Of a stretch of 64,000 nucleotides of DNA, positions 11,198 through 23,147 are shown one piece after another. Where the stretch lies: NCBI GenBank assembly GCA_027943335.1, contig BSBK01005649.1, positions 1,568,001 to 1,632,000 on the forward strand, given 5' to 3'. The stretch is from Chamaecyparis obtusa (lineage: Eukaryota > Streptophyta > Pinopsida > Cupressales > Cupressaceae). The position numbers and the translations under genes were made by a program. The stretch's first letter is position 1; every line of letters begins with the position of its first letter. The notes under the pieces are model-generated. The model was not told where the DNA came from. It searched no databases and worked only from the letters and a program-made list of their open reading frames with translations.

Positions 11198-12524
11198 ATT
11201 GAGTAGAAGAAGATATTTGATGACCGAGATGAGAATTAAAGTTCTTGGTTTTGATGACATGAAAGGATTGTATGACACTGATCCTGATTTTTTTGAGCCA
11301 TGGAGGAAGTGTAGAGAACCTATTCAAGATCAACCGAGTACCAAATGGGAAGACTATTTCATTCAAGAAGGTATGTTGTTTAAATGTATTCAGTTGTGTA
11401 TACTGAGAGGATCAATGAGAACTAATTTGATAAAGGAAAAATATAGTAGTGGTTTGGCTGGATATTTTGGTATTGACAAGACATTGAATTTTCTTAAGGA
11501 GAAATACTTTTGGCCACAGTTGTATAAGGATGTTCAGAAATTTGTGAAAAGTTGTGGAGTTTGTCAAGTTGCAAAGGGAGTAGGTCAGAATACTGGATTG
11601 TATATATTGATTTATGTTCCTGAGAAACTTTGGATTGATATCAGTATGGATTTTGTTCTTGGCTTACCAAAGACAGTGAGAGGTAATGATTCTATATTTG
11701 TTGTTGTAGATAGATTTTCTAAGATGGCACATTTTATACCTTATAGAAAGACATCAGTCGATGCATTGCATATAGCAGATCTTTTCTTTAAGGAAATTGT
11801 CAGATTACATGGATTACCGAGGAGTATCATCTCTGACTAGGACAGTAAGTTTGTTGGATGCTTTTGGAAAACTCTTTGGAAAAAGTTGGGCACCGAGTTG
11901 AGATATAGCTCTACATTTCACCCACAAACTGATGGAGAGACAGAGGTTGTGAATATAAGTTTGGGTAATCTTTTGAGATGCTTAGTTGGAGATAAACCGA
12001 GTAATTGGGATTCTATGTTGGCACAATAAGAGTTTGCATACAATAATTTAGTGAACAGGAGTACTGGAAAAACACTTTTTGAGATTGTTAATGGCATACA
12101 ACCGAGAGCTATATCATATTTGAAGGATATTGCTGGTGAAGAAAAGAGAAGTGTTGAGGGAGTAAAGTTTGTTGAGTTCATGAAGACATTGCATGAAGAA
12201 GTGAAACATAAATTGGAAAATAGTAATCAGAAATATAAGGACATAGCAAATAGATCAAGAAGAGATAAGACTTTTGCAGTTGGGGATGAAGTAATGGTAC
12301 ACTTGAAGAATGGTAGATTTCCTATTGGAACATATGGGAAATTGAAAATGAAGAAATGTGGTCCTTGCAAGATATTGAGGAGATTTGACAATGGAAATGC
12401 TTATGAGATTGAGTTACCTGATGACATGGATATATCACCTATATTCAACATTGCAGATTTGTATGAGTATTATGAACCTAATGAAGGCATGACAGTACCA
12501 AATGATTATCCTAAGAAACAGACA
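11198..12524 (+). pseudogene. B2 integrase, broken
   Basis: The integrase zinc-binding region keeps the second Cys pair (CGVCQVAKG). The catalytic core shows DISMDFVLGLPKT and VVDRFSKMAHF, then a stop near 11840 where B3 continues, then ELRYSSTFHPQTDGETE. The C-terminal part has [20 protein letters not shown] and KMKKCGPCKILRRFDNGNAY. It would insert element DNA into the chromosome. Stops near 11840, 12028 and 12525 inactivate it. Confidence 0.85.
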
Positions 12525-12527
12525 TAA

Positions 12528-12683
12528 GAAGTTGAGCAGATTTTGGAACATAGAGTTGGCAGAAGCACAAGAGGAAAACAGTATATGGAATATCTAGTAA
12601 AGTGGAAGAACAAACCGATTGAAGACAATTTGTGGATTTCACAATCTGAGTTGGATTCAACTCGGGTTGTACCTACTACATAA
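12528..12683 (+). pseudogene. B2 C-terminal chromodomain
   Basis: In frame with the preceding integrase piece across a TAA (12525-12527), the sequence reads EVEQILEHRVG, then QYMEYLVKWKNKPIEDNLW, ending at TAA 12681-12683. EYLVKWKN is the core of chromodomains that guide chromovirus integration to particular chromatin. The B3 counterpart (18567-18728) keeps the same core. Confidence 0.8.
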
Positions 12684-12716
12684 TTCAGATAATCATTTCA
12701 AACAACCCCAGGTGTC

Positions 12717-13391
12717 TGATGCAGGAGCATCTCGGGTCCTTGGCAATCATGTATCACCAAAAACAAGTTAAAAGTGTTAGGTTTGCTTGGTAGCTTCTTT
12801 TGGCTCTCAGTGATGTTTTCCTTTGTTTTACCGACGGGGCTCGGTTATTGCTCGGTTCCTTCATTGACCGAGTTGGCTTGGTTCCTTCGTTTACCGAGTT
12901 ATTTCCTGGCACTCGGTAACCTTGCTTACTGAGTAGTTTATTTTAATTTCCTGTTGAGGTCGACTTGTGCATTTAATTGTGGTCACAGAGTTAATGTTGG
13001 TATTGATTGTTGGGAAGCATGTGGACCTAGATCTATTCGTTCCTTCCACTAGTGATGGATCTGAAGGCCGACTTGTTTCGGTAGCCTCTTGTATAAATGT
13101 AGTTGTTGTTTGTAGTTTTAGGTATCAGTTAGAGGGTGTTAGAGTTAGGAGTTAGAAGATAGCTTCTGAAGATTGAACCCTCGCATGTTGGAGGACTGTT
13201 GTAATTGAATTTGAATCTATTTGGCCAGAACCGGGAAGGCCTTATAGCCTGGCATGTATGAGGTGATTTATGAATAATATATGATTTGTTATGCATTCTC
13301 TCTCACTTGTGTATTTTCTTCCATGTGTGTGATCTCTGCAAGGAGGATTTGGATTGGGGTGTGCCTTTGGCCCTCATCCTACCTTGCGTCA
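12717..13391 (+). repeat. B2 3' LTR
   Basis: 675 bp, starting TGATGCAGGAGCATCTCGG and ending ccttgcgtca, homologous to 7472-8154. The bases just before it (aaccccaggtgtc) contain no purine tract, which is unusual for the plus-strand primer site. Confidence 0.92.
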
Positions 13392-13396
13392 GAATG

Positions 13397-15171
13397 TGAC
13401 CCTCACTTAACAAGTCCTCCAAAGGTGTTTATAAACGCTATTAGTTTATCATTGCAAATTCAAATGTTCAAAAGTTGAGCAGAACTATTTTTTTAAAATT
13501 TAGAGCTTGTCAGTTGATTTCTTGTAGTATTGATCAATTGTGTAAACCAAGATCAATTCCATGACACAAAATTGACCCAAATCACATTGGCACCATGATT
13601 TCACCCAAGATTGAAACAAAATTCAATTTGAAGTTCTATCAAAGTGGTATAAGATCATTTTTATATTAGAGCCTCATCTTGAACAATAGAATGTCAATTT
13701 ATATTGTATCATCAAGTCACACATAAAACCAAATAAATCGAATCCATCATCAACATCTATGCAGAAATCAAGATGGATTGTTCACCATGTTTTCTAATTA
13801 ATTAAGAATAAAAACAATTGATTTTATTTATCCTTACTTAGACAATTTGTAATCATCTCATTTCAAAAAAAAGAAAACAATTTTTGTATACATTTTACTA
13901 TGTCATCTTACAAACCATAAGATAGATCTAACTATTACTTAATTTATAAAGACAACTTAGGGCTTTTCCCTGATTCTCTATAAGAGAGGGAAGATTCAAG
14001 TTGGTACAATGGTGTAAGTTCAGGTCGTGGGTTCGAGTCCTTCAAGTCATAGCAGCTACAAGATAGACAGTTGGGCAAGTGTGTGTAGATTATAAATAGT
14101 AAGAGCAATTGAAACTGTTCACGTTTCAGTCCAATCATAACACTTCCGTAGAAAGGACAGTTTGAATATCCTTTGCATGGTTATAAACACGAGAATTATT
14201 CATGCTGGATTGTACAGATTTACAGCCATCTTTGTCTGCTTTATGTTTTCTCAGTGTGCGGAAAATAATGCCTTTATGGGGATCAACCCACTTGGGTTTC
14301 TTGCATTATCAGTTAAAGTATTGCAGGACGATTTTCAGAGTCCTCCATGAAATCTTCAGATTGTTCATGACTGACCTCAGTCAAAACAAGGTTTACGACT
14401 TCCAAACTGTTCTTTGTCCCCCTATATATAGAGGAGAGGATCTAAGTTGATCATTCTAATTTTGAGCTTTTCAAAATTCTGTATAGAAATTTTAAATTAT
14501 TTTTAATTTTTTAGACTATTCTATTGAGCAAGTCTTACTCCTATAATTAAGATTTTAGGATGACATCATCAAATATGATGCCACATCAGCATGTTTTTTT
14601 GCCAAAGTGTCCAAAACAGTCCAAAACAAAAGTGAGACGAATGACCATGCTAAAGGGTGACCCATACTTGTGCAATTGATGTGGCATCACATGATTGTTT
14701 GCTTTTTAGAGCTAAGGGATACGTTTCATTCAATTATGGTTAGTCATCATGAGCAATAACAACTTTAAAGTCATAACTATTGGTGCAATGATATCAAAAA
14801 ATATTGGACATTAAATCAACAACTCATATGAGAATCATTAGAACCTACTAGGTCCTTTCGCCTATAAGTAGGGAGATATTCATGAATTTTATAATTTAAA
14901 GTAGAATATTCTTGACTTTTTAAGTTGGAATATTTACACTTAAAAATTTAGGATTGTGTTGAGTGTTTTTTAGTCAAATTTTATAATTTCATATTGAGAA
15001 CCAACTTTCATCAACTAAGGTAAAGAAGTTTGTGAAGAAAGGGTGTGTATATTTTGTAATAATGGGACAACGGAATCAAACAAAATACTTTATTTTGGAG
15101 TGTGATCCCTTTAAGGACATCAAAGACGAGCTTGCAAATATAATGGTAGTTAAGAGCATCTAACCTTGAAG
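13397..15171. other. Intergenic DNA, no gene seen
   Basis: No coding gene recognised. The stretch holds a tRNA-like pol III box (14001-14040). A good TATA-like run cctatatataga lies near 14410, but nothing downstream of it looks like a gene. A segment at 14566-14593 (atgatgccacatcagcatg) recurs inverted at about 51946-51972 and is probably a scrap of a dispersed repeat. Confidence 0.5.
14001..14040 (+). repeat. tRNA-like pol III promoter remnant (possible SINE)
   Basis: GGTTCGAGTCC (14030-14040) matches the pol III B box. A loose A-box-like stretch, ttggtacaatggtg, starts at 14001, giving roughly tRNA-like spacing. No cloverleaf is evident, so it is not a functional tRNA. A tRNA-derived SINE fragment is the likely source. 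Confidence 0.35.
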
Positions 15172-15257
15172 GAAACTTCATGGTTAAGAGTGCTTGAGTT
15201 GGAGTTGGAGTAGTACTAGGCTAGGTGACCTTTCGGGAAGGCCCAATGTTTCACCTC
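15172..15257 (+). repeat. 5S-rRNA-derived segment
   Basis: The segment follows the 3' two thirds of plant 5S rRNA: cttcatggttaagagtgctt resembles the A-box region, gtagtactagg the intermediate element, and taggtgacctttcgggaagg the C-box region. Substitutions and a small insertion (ggagttggagt in place of gcgagagt) show that it is diverged. Isolated 5S pseudogenes, 5S-derived SINEs and the LTRs of Cassandra-type TRIMs all contain such a segment. I saw no second LTR or primer site, so the parent element is not decided. Confidence 0.55.
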
Positions 15258-15600
15258 TCTAAGCATCACCTAGATGCAACGAGTGCTAAGTGTAGCATTC
15301 ATTCTCATGAGAGATGGGTTCTTGTGAACCACTACTCATGAAACATGGGTTAATGAGTTTGACTCGAAACCTATATAGTTTAATCATGATATCAATATCA
15401 CAATAATGAGAATTATTTTTGGGCATAGTTTATTCAAGAAGGAGACTATTGAGAAGATAGAGACACTCAACACATCTTTGGATAGGAAAATGATTGAAAT
15501 TCAGAAAACCAAAATGACAAGGTTGGTTGTCCAATAGGCTATTTGTAGCCTTGTGGATCCTAAGAAGTTCGATCTATCTATTCAATGAGTATTTATATAT

Positions 15601-17489
15601 AATAACATGTCTTTTGCAAGTATGTTTATATAATCAAGTGAGCATTTTATTCTAGAAACATACTTGCAAATACATGGATTACGGAAAAATTATGTCAACT
15701 AAATATATCTTTTTATGATTATGAATAGTGCATTAGTATTCATTGTATTTAACTTATATTTATTATGGTGAAATGCCAAAATTGTTTGGGAGGTTGTTGA
15801 TACCATTACTACTTTAATTCTAGTGCTTAATCATTGAGTATCCCACAATCAAGCCTACTTAACTTGTTATCCCACTTGTAAAACCTTCAACATGTGTTGT
15901 ACATTATGAACCATTCATTATGAATCTCCCCAACATATTCATTTTCATGCAAGTCAAATTATCACATAATTGCAACAGAGGGTAGACAAGTAGTAAGCAA
16001 CACTATATATGCCCCAATATTTCCTGCTCTCCCCCCCCCCCTTTTTTTTTTCTTTTTGTGTGTGTGTGAGAGAGAGAGGGGGTGGGGGGGTTGCAAAGTG
16101 AAGTAACAATAGGGATAGTATTTTTTTTGTCGCTAAATAATAAAGTATTGAACCAAAAGGAATAGTCATTTCTACCCAAAATGGACCATGTACAATTTGC
16201 ACAACTAGATAAAGAAGTTTCAATGACCAAGATAAAGAATAGTCACATTGAAAAAAAGAAGAATAACTAACAACACCAAAGAATAAAAGATAAATTGTTG
16301 TTTTATGCTTCTAGAATATGTTGTGTATTTTATTCTAGAAGCATACATGCAAATAACATGTCTTTTGAAAGTATGTTGCTAGAATCAGCTACGTATTGTA
16401 TTATAGAAGTATACTTGCAAATACAACATGCATTATGGAAAACTTATGCCTACTAAATTTGTCTTTTATGATTATGAATGGTATATTAGTATTCATTTTA
16501 TTTAGATAATATTCATAATGGTGAAATACCAAAATTATTCAAGAGAGGTTGTTGATCCTAGTACTTGATCATTGAGTATCTCACAATCAAGCCTACTTAA
16601 CTTGTTTCCCCATTTACAAAACCTTCAACAAGTGAACACCTTATGAACCATTCAATATAAATTTCCACAACACATTCATTTTTATGCTAACAAATTATTA
16701 CATGGTCGCAGTGGAGGGTAGATGAGTAGCAAGCAACATTATTTATGCCCCAAGTTCTCCACCTTTCAACCCTCTAGATGTGTGTGAGAGAATGAGTGAG
16801 TGATAGAGAGGGAGGGAGGTGTAGTGTAGGTAAGGGGATCAAATGAAGGACTACCTGACCTAGCAACATACCGTCCTATCCACAAATTCGCATTCCTTGC
16901 AAAAGCTAAATTGCATATAATTGCATTAAGTTAAAACATAATCTCTATCTTTACATACTATAAAATACTAAAAAGAAAAAGATTAACTCCTACACACGTT
17001 GAATCACACATGCTTTTCCAACTATAACTTATAATATACCTACTAATTGTACAATACAACAATAAACTATAACATTACTTTATCTTCTACCTTTCAACTT
17101 CCTTTTATTATATTTTCTCTCTTAATCTCAAGAAACTTCTTTGAATATCCTCTAATAACCTCGTGTTTGTGACCAAAATACAAAGGACCTTTAGCTACTC
17201 TAGCCAGTCCAATTGTTGGACACACACACACACATCAATCTCATCAGCAAATTGGGTTACTCTTATGAATGATGAGCTTGAAAAAACTAGAACCATAATA
17301 GAGAGTATATTTTTTGTGGCTATATAAACATCATTTTACCAAAAGGAATAATTGTTGACACCCAAAATTGACTACGTACAATTTGCATACCTAGATAAAG
17401 AAGTTCCAATGACCAAGATAATGACCAACCACATTGAGGAAAAGAAAGAAGATAACTAATAAGAAGAATAAATTGTTGCTTGAATATCA
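15601..17489. repeat. Diverged tandem duplication, about 0.7 kb unit
   Basis: Unit 1 (about 15601-16311) and unit 2 (about 16352-17489) share a long collinear text. It starts at aataacatgtctttt, continues through cacaatcaagcctacttaac and gagggtaga, and ends with aactagataaagaagttcaatgaccaagata. Unit 2 carries about 450 extra bases (near 16830-17290). Unit 1 has a polypyrimidine/GT/GA microsatellite (16028-16089) at the matching point. A 14-base inverted pair, ttgcaagtatgttt/aaacatacttgcaa, occurs in unit 1 (about 15615-15670). No coding capacity was seen. Confidence 0.7.
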
Positions 17490-17875
17490 AAAAGAGAACC
17501 CATGTTGCCATAAAAGTGTTAAAAAACTCACATGAATTACAAAATTAATGAGTTGCATGGAGAGAAAAGAAAATTTCATCAAAGAAAAATGAAACATCGT
17601 GCAAAAATTAATCAAATATAAACAAAGCAAAAATAATTTACCACCACCTTAAGAAAATAAAAGATAATGAAAAACAAGATAGAATAGCTACCAAGAAAAG
17701 ACCTTTATAACCACCACATATTGACATTAAAATCAACAACAAAAATGATTTTTTCCTTCCAACTATCATCATTAAATTCATTATTTTTACATACTAGATC
17801 ATCAACTAGTAGAAGAATAATCATCATAAAGCACATCACTATTCCTTAGGTGGGGAAGGTAGCGTATACCAACAT

Positions 17876-18532
17876 GACGCAAGGCAGGGAGCAAGAGGGG
17901 CCAAACAATGGTGCACCCTAATGATCCAAGCCTACAATGCACATGCGGAAGCAACAAACAACAATAGTGAGAGAGAGAATGCCAGATCTTTCACATATTA
18001 TCAAATATTAGAACCATACATGTCGGGCTATAAGGCCTTCCCGGTTAGGGCCTGATATTACAATGAATCTTAGAAGTCCTCAAACATGCGAGGATCTAAT
18101 GTCTACTATCTTCTATCCAAAAACTGCCTCTAAACTACACCCAAACATCTACATTTATACAAGAAGCTACCGAGCTGAGTCGGCCTTCAGATCCACAATC
18201 AATGGAAGTAACGGTCAAATCTGGGACCACACACTTCCCAATGATGGATTCCAACATTAAATCCATGATCCAATATAAATGCACAAGTCGACCACAATAG
18301 GAAATAAAACTAGACCCGTTGATAAGCAAGATAACCGAGCAACAGATAGGCAATGTCGAGCGCCAGTGAAATAACCGACCACCCAGGAGAGAACTGACCA
18401 CACTCGGTAACCAAAGGAAATCGACCAACTACCGACCAACTCGGTCAAAGCAGAAACTGAGAAACACAGACAAAACTCCAAATTCTTTTTGGTGACACAA
18501 GATTGCCAAGGACCCCAGATGCTCCTGCATCA
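17876..18532 (-). repeat. B3 3' LTR
   Basis: 657 bp, homologous to 23148-23822. It lacks an 18-base stretch (tcccaaatctctaatcta) that the other LTR has near 23368. The shared LTR block is at about 18017-18053. Confidence 0.92.
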
Positions 18533-18566
18533 GACACCTGGAGTTATTTAGAAATGATTCTCTGAA

Positions 18567-18728
18567 TCATTTGGTAGGTCTGGTCTGAGCTGCATCCAAA
18601 TCAGACTACAACATCCGAGAACTATCTTCCATCGGTCTATTCTTCCACTTAACCAAATATTCCATGTACTGTTTTCCTCTTGTACTCTTGCCAACTCTTT
18701 CCTTCAAAATCTATTCAACTTCATCATA
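18567..18728 (-). pseudogene. B3 chromodomain
   Basis: Minus-strand reading continues from the integrase across a TAG. It contains ILKERVGKSTRG and QYMEYLVKWKNRPMEDS, ending at TGA (18567-18569). It includes further in-frame stops, one of them at the Gln codon before ILKER. Confidence 0.75.
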
Positions 18729-20058
18729 CTACTTCTTAGGATATTCTGTCGGTATTGTCACTTCTTCATCAAGTTCATGATACTCATACAAATCAGCAAT
18801 ATTGAAAATCGGTGATATGTCCATGTCATCAAGTAACTCAATTTCATATGCATTTCCACTGTCAAATTTCTTCAGAATCTTGCAAGGTCCAAACTTCTTC
18901 ATCTTCAACTTTCCATATGTTCCAAAAGGAAATCGACCTTTCTTCAAATGAACCATCACTTCATCATCAACATCAAAAGTTTTGTCTTCTTGATCTATTA
19001 GCTCTGTCTTTGTATTTCTGATTACTGTCTTCCAGCTTTAGCTTCACATCCTCATGCAATGTCTTCATATATTTAGCAAACTTTACTCCTTCAGCACTTT
19101 TCTTATTCTCATCAGCAATGTCTCTCAAATCAGATATTCCTCTCGATTGTGTTTCATTCACAATCTCAAATGGTGTCTTTCCAATGCTCCTATTCATTGA
19201 GTTATTATATGAAAACTCTACTTGTGCTAACACAGAATCCCAATTACTCGGTGTGTCTCCAACTAAACATCTCAAAAGATTTCCCAAACTTTTGTTCACA
19301 ACCTCAGTCTATCCATCGGTTTGTGGGTGAAATGTAGAACTATATTTTAACTCAGTGCCAAATTTCTTCCAAAGTGTTTTCCAAAAATAACCAATAAATT
19401 TACTGTCTCGGCCAAAGATAATACTCCTCGGTAATCCATGCAATCTGACAATTTTTTTAAAGAAAAGATCTACTACATGTACTACATCTGATGTCTTTCT
19501 ACAATGTATAAAATGTGCCATTTTAGAAAATCTATCCACCACATAAAATATTGAATCATTACCTCTTACTGTCTTTGGTAAGCCAAGAACAAAGTCCATA
19601 CTGATATCAATCCAAGGTTTCTCAGGAACAACAATCAGTGTATACAATCCAGTATTCTGACTTACTCCTTTTGCAACTTGACAAATTCCACAACTTTTCA
19701 CAAATTTCTGAACATCTTTATACAATTGCAGCCAATAGTATTTTTCCTTGAGAAAATTCCATGTTTTATCTATACCAAAATGTCCAGCCAAACCACTACT
19801 ATGTTTCTCTTTTATCAGATTAGTTCTCATTACTCCTCTCGATATACACAACTGAATAACTTTAAATAGCATACCTTCCTGAATAAAATATTCATCCCAT
19901 TTAGTGTCTTGTTGATCTTGAATAGGTGCTCTGCACTTTATCCATGGCTCAGAAAAATCAGGGTCAAACTCATAAGAATATCTCATCTCATCAAAACCAA
20001 GAACTTCAATTTTCATCTCGGTCATCAAAGATCTTCTTCTACTCAATGCATCAGCAAC
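18729..20058 (-). pseudogene. B3 integrase, broken
   Basis: Starting with VADALSRRRSLMTEM after a TGA shared with B2, the frame shows CGICQVAKG (zinc-binding), DISMDFVLGLPKT, VVDRFSKMAHF and LPRSIIFGRDSKFIG, where the core Asp is expected. STFHPQTDG is then followed by TAG. The C-terminal segment has [14 protein letters not shown], a break near 18960-18972, and then [20 protein letters not shown]. It would carry out integration. Damage amounts to point stops and one small frame break. Confidence 0.85.
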
Positions 20059-21225
20059 TCAGTTAGTGACTCCACTCTTATGCTTTATCACAAATGTATA
20101 ACTCTGCAAATACTCAACCCATTTCATATGTCTCTGATTCAACTTATTCTGACTACCCAAATATTGTAAAGCCTTATGATTAGTATACAACACAAATTCA
20201 CTCGGTATCAAATAATGTCTCCATTTCTTCAGCGTTTGAACAATAGCATAGAATTCTTGAACATACACAGAATATTTCCTTCTAGCATCATTCAACTTTT
20301 CACTAAAGAAAGCAATAGGTTTACCTTCTTAGCTCAACACAGCTCCAATTGCACTTCCACTTGCATCACATTCTACTTGGAATACTTTACTGAAATCAAG
20401 TAATGCCAAAATAGGTAATTCAGCAACCTTCTGCTTCAAGGTCTCAAAACTTATGTCAACTCCATGTGTCCACTTGAATTCTCTTTTGTCTCCTCTCATA
20501 GTCTTAGTCATAGCATTACAGATTGAACTAAAATTCCTTATGAACTTTCGGTAAAAACTTGCCAAACCATGAAATGATCTTACCTCACTAGCATTCACAA
20601 GTGTAGGCCAATTCAAAATAGCTTCAACCTTTTCAGGATCCATCTTCAAACCATCAGCTGAAATAAAAAATCCCAAATACACAATTTCTTCTTTCATGAA
20701 TGAACACTTTTTCAGATTTATCATCAACTTCTCCTCTTTCAATCTCTGCAAAACTTGTCTAACATGCAACAAATGTTCTTCTTTGGTCTTACTAAATATC
20801 AGAATATCATCAAGGTATACAATCACAAACTTACCCAAGAATTTCTTCAAAACTTCATTCATCAATCTCATAAAAGTACTTGATGCATTATTTAAACCAA
20901 AGGGCACAACCAACCACTCATACGAATCTTTCTTTGCCTTGAAAGTAGTCTTCCATTCATCACCTTCTCTAATTCTGATCTGATGATACCCACTTTTCAA
21001 ATCAATCTTTGTGAAATACTTTGCTCCAATCAAACTGTCCATTATGTCATCCATTCTCGGTATAGGAAACCTATACTTCACTGTTATCTTATTGATTTCT
21101 CTAGAATCAATACACATTCTCCATTCTCCATTCTTTTTCGGTGCCAATACAGTAGGTACTGCACAAGGAATCAAACTTTCTCTGATCAAGCCTTTCTCCA
21201 GCAACTCTTGAATCTGTCGGTTCAA
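20059..21225 (-). pseudogene. B3 reverse transcriptase (intact frame) and RNase H
   Basis: An open frame of 298 codons covers the RT. It includes [46 protein letters not shown] with the first catalytic Asp, [28 protein letters not shown] with the catalytic pair, and [19 protein letters not shown]. RNase H starts at [15 protein letters not shown], is cut by a TAA where B2 has CAA, and continues with KLNDARRKYSVY and [15 protein letters not shown]. It ends at the TGA (20059-20061) shared with B2. The TAG just upstream of this frame is a Gln codon in B2. Confidence 0.9.
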
Positions 21226-21228
21226 TTC

Positions 21229-22095
21229 CTAATTTTCGGTAGGTGTTAACTGATGAGGTGCCTTATTCGGTAAACTAGCTCCAAGGATTAGATCCATACA
21301 ATGATCAATGCTTCTTTTCAGTGGCAAACCATCAAGTACATTATTAGAAATGACATCACTGTACTCGGTGAGTAACTTATCAATCTCCTCAGGGACATTA
21401 TCCTTTGTTTTCTTACTCAGCTTGTTAGGAAGCACAACAAAACATACATCATTCCTCTTCAAAGAGTTAACAAAATTTCTTCCTTCCATCAAACAAACAT
21501 TCATAGATGTGCAAACATTACTAACAAGTTCTTCCATTAATGGTAACAAGATTTGTTTCTTTCCATCAGCCACAATAGTATACTTATGCAATCTCCCATC
21601 ATATATAACATGTCTATCATATTACCAAGGTCTACCCAACAAAATATGACAATAATCCATAGGCATGATATCACACAACACCTTATCATAGTACTTTCCA
21701 ATCTTCAAATTCACATAGCATTGTTCACTTACCAGGAGTGTATGCTCATCTTTGATCCATGAAATTTGATAGGGCTTCGGATGTAACAACCTTTCCAACT
21801 GCAATTTCTCGACCATCTCTTCAGATGCCAGATTCTTCAAGCTACCACTGTCAATGATTACCTTCCAAACTTTGTCATAAAATCTACATGTGGTCTTGAA
21901 CAAACTTTTCCTTACCGGATCTTCCTTCTTGCTTTCATTCCACAGTGCTCTCCTTACCATCAAGTTATTTTCTTTCTCAGGTTCATTCGGTGACTCTTCT
22001 TGCACCAAAGCATTTCTACTACTACTAGCCTTCTTACTAGCCTGTGTACATTCAAAAGATCTATGTCCTTCTTCTCCACAATTGTAACAAGTTCC
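21229..22095 (-). pseudogene. B3 zinc knuckle and protease region
   Basis: Directly after the TGA that ends Gag comes a complete CCHC zinc knuckle, CYNCGEEGHRSFEC, followed by the protease with KVWKVIIDSGSLKNLASEEM (DSG active site) and CHILLGRPW. A break near 21620 is followed by the linker HKYTIVADGKKQILLPL, up to a TAG at 21229-21231. Confidence 0.82.
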
Positions 22096-23013
22096 TCAGA
22101 AACTTCCTCTACCATAACCACCTCGGTAGTTACTACCTCTGCCTCTAGAACTTTCACCTTTCCACTCAGTCTTGCCTTTGTCCAAATTTATCTTTTCTGG
22201 TTTAGATCTACCATTTTCATCATTAGATCTACCTCTTCCTCTAGGGAATCTACCACCTTGACCTCTTTGTCTTTGCTCATGTCTCTTGTTAAATTTCTCC
22301 TCGGCCTTCAAAGCAAATTGATGAGCCTCTTCAATGTTCTCCAATTTGACCATACTAATTTCCTCTTGGATGGAAACTCTCAAACCATTCAGGTATCTAC
22401 CAATTCTTTCCACATCATCTTCATCATGTCCAAATCTGATATCTAATCTATAGAATTCCTTAGTATACTCTTTTACCGAGCTATCTTTCTATCTCAAACT
22501 TTGCATTCACCAAACTAGGTTAATCTGATAATCACAAGGTAAGAACTTTCCTTTCAATTTGTTCACCATTTTACTCCATACCTTGATTTTGTCTTTGCCT
22601 TTCCTTTTTCTATCCAGATGCAGATGTTCCCACCATAAGGATGCATAACTTTTCAACTTTGTGCTTGCAATCTTCACCTTCTTATCCTCAGGAATATTTT
22701 CATATTCAAAATACTTTTCCATCTCGGTGATCTAGTCCACCAATTCATCAGAATCCAGCTTTCCACCATACTTAGGAGGGTTGAAATGTGGTTTTGACTT
22801 CAGACTTGTCAAAACCTTAAAAAATCTTTCTTCACCTTGATCCATAATAGGAGCAGGTTCTACATTTTCCTATTCTTCATCAATTTCATCATCACTAACA
22901 TCTTCAAGATGTCTGCCTCTTCTTTGGGTTGTTTCTACTACTTCTAACCTAGCAACAATCTGCCTTAGCATATCTACCAATCTTAGATATACATCTTGCC
23001 TCCCATGAACCAT
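22096..23013 (-). pseudogene. B3 Gag, broken, ending at the same TGA as B2
   Basis: The start is MVHGRQD (ATG at 23011-23013), equivalent to that of B2. Gag segments include LVDMLRQIVARLEVVETTQ, EYENIPEDKKVKIASTKLK, LWWEHLHLDRKRKGKD and EERFNKR-like basic stretches, followed by the Arg/Gly-rich tail. Stops break it near 22505, 22730 and 22870. It ends GSF-TGA at 22096-22098, immediately before the zinc knuckle. Confidence 0.82.
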
Positions 23014-23133
23014 CTTGACAACCCTCTGCAATTGCAGGTCAGATCGCAATCTACTACCCAACAACAATTCAACTAGGGCTTCAAGAGGAACCTACAAACC
23101 TAGATCCGCAGACCTAGATCAAGATCTCACCTC

Positions 23134-23145
23134 GCTCTGATACAA
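23134..23145 (-). other. B3 primer-binding site
   Basis: The minus strand reads TTGTATCAGAGC, one base from TGGTATCAGAGC. It lies two bases inside the 5' LTR. Confidence 0.85.
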
Positions 23146-23147
23146 CC

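Larger units (their letters stand above)
7472..13391 (+). mobile_element. B2: full-length decayed chromovirus (Ty3/gypsy)
   Basis: The 5920 bp element is flanked by the target duplication gaatg (7467-7471 and 13392-13396). LTRs of 683 and 675 bp enclose a perfect primer site, then gag, protease, reverse transcriptase, RNase H, integrase and a C-terminal chromodomain. That order places it in Ty3/gypsy, and the chromodomain marks it as a chromovirus. Many stops and some frameshifts are present, and nine codons around the first catalytic Asp of RT are missing, so it cannot replicate on its own. B3 (17876-23822) is its close relative in opposite orientation. Confidence 0.95.

Noticed and set aside
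14030..14040. Functional tRNA gene
   Set aside because: Only the B box is good; acceptor and anticodon stems do not form.
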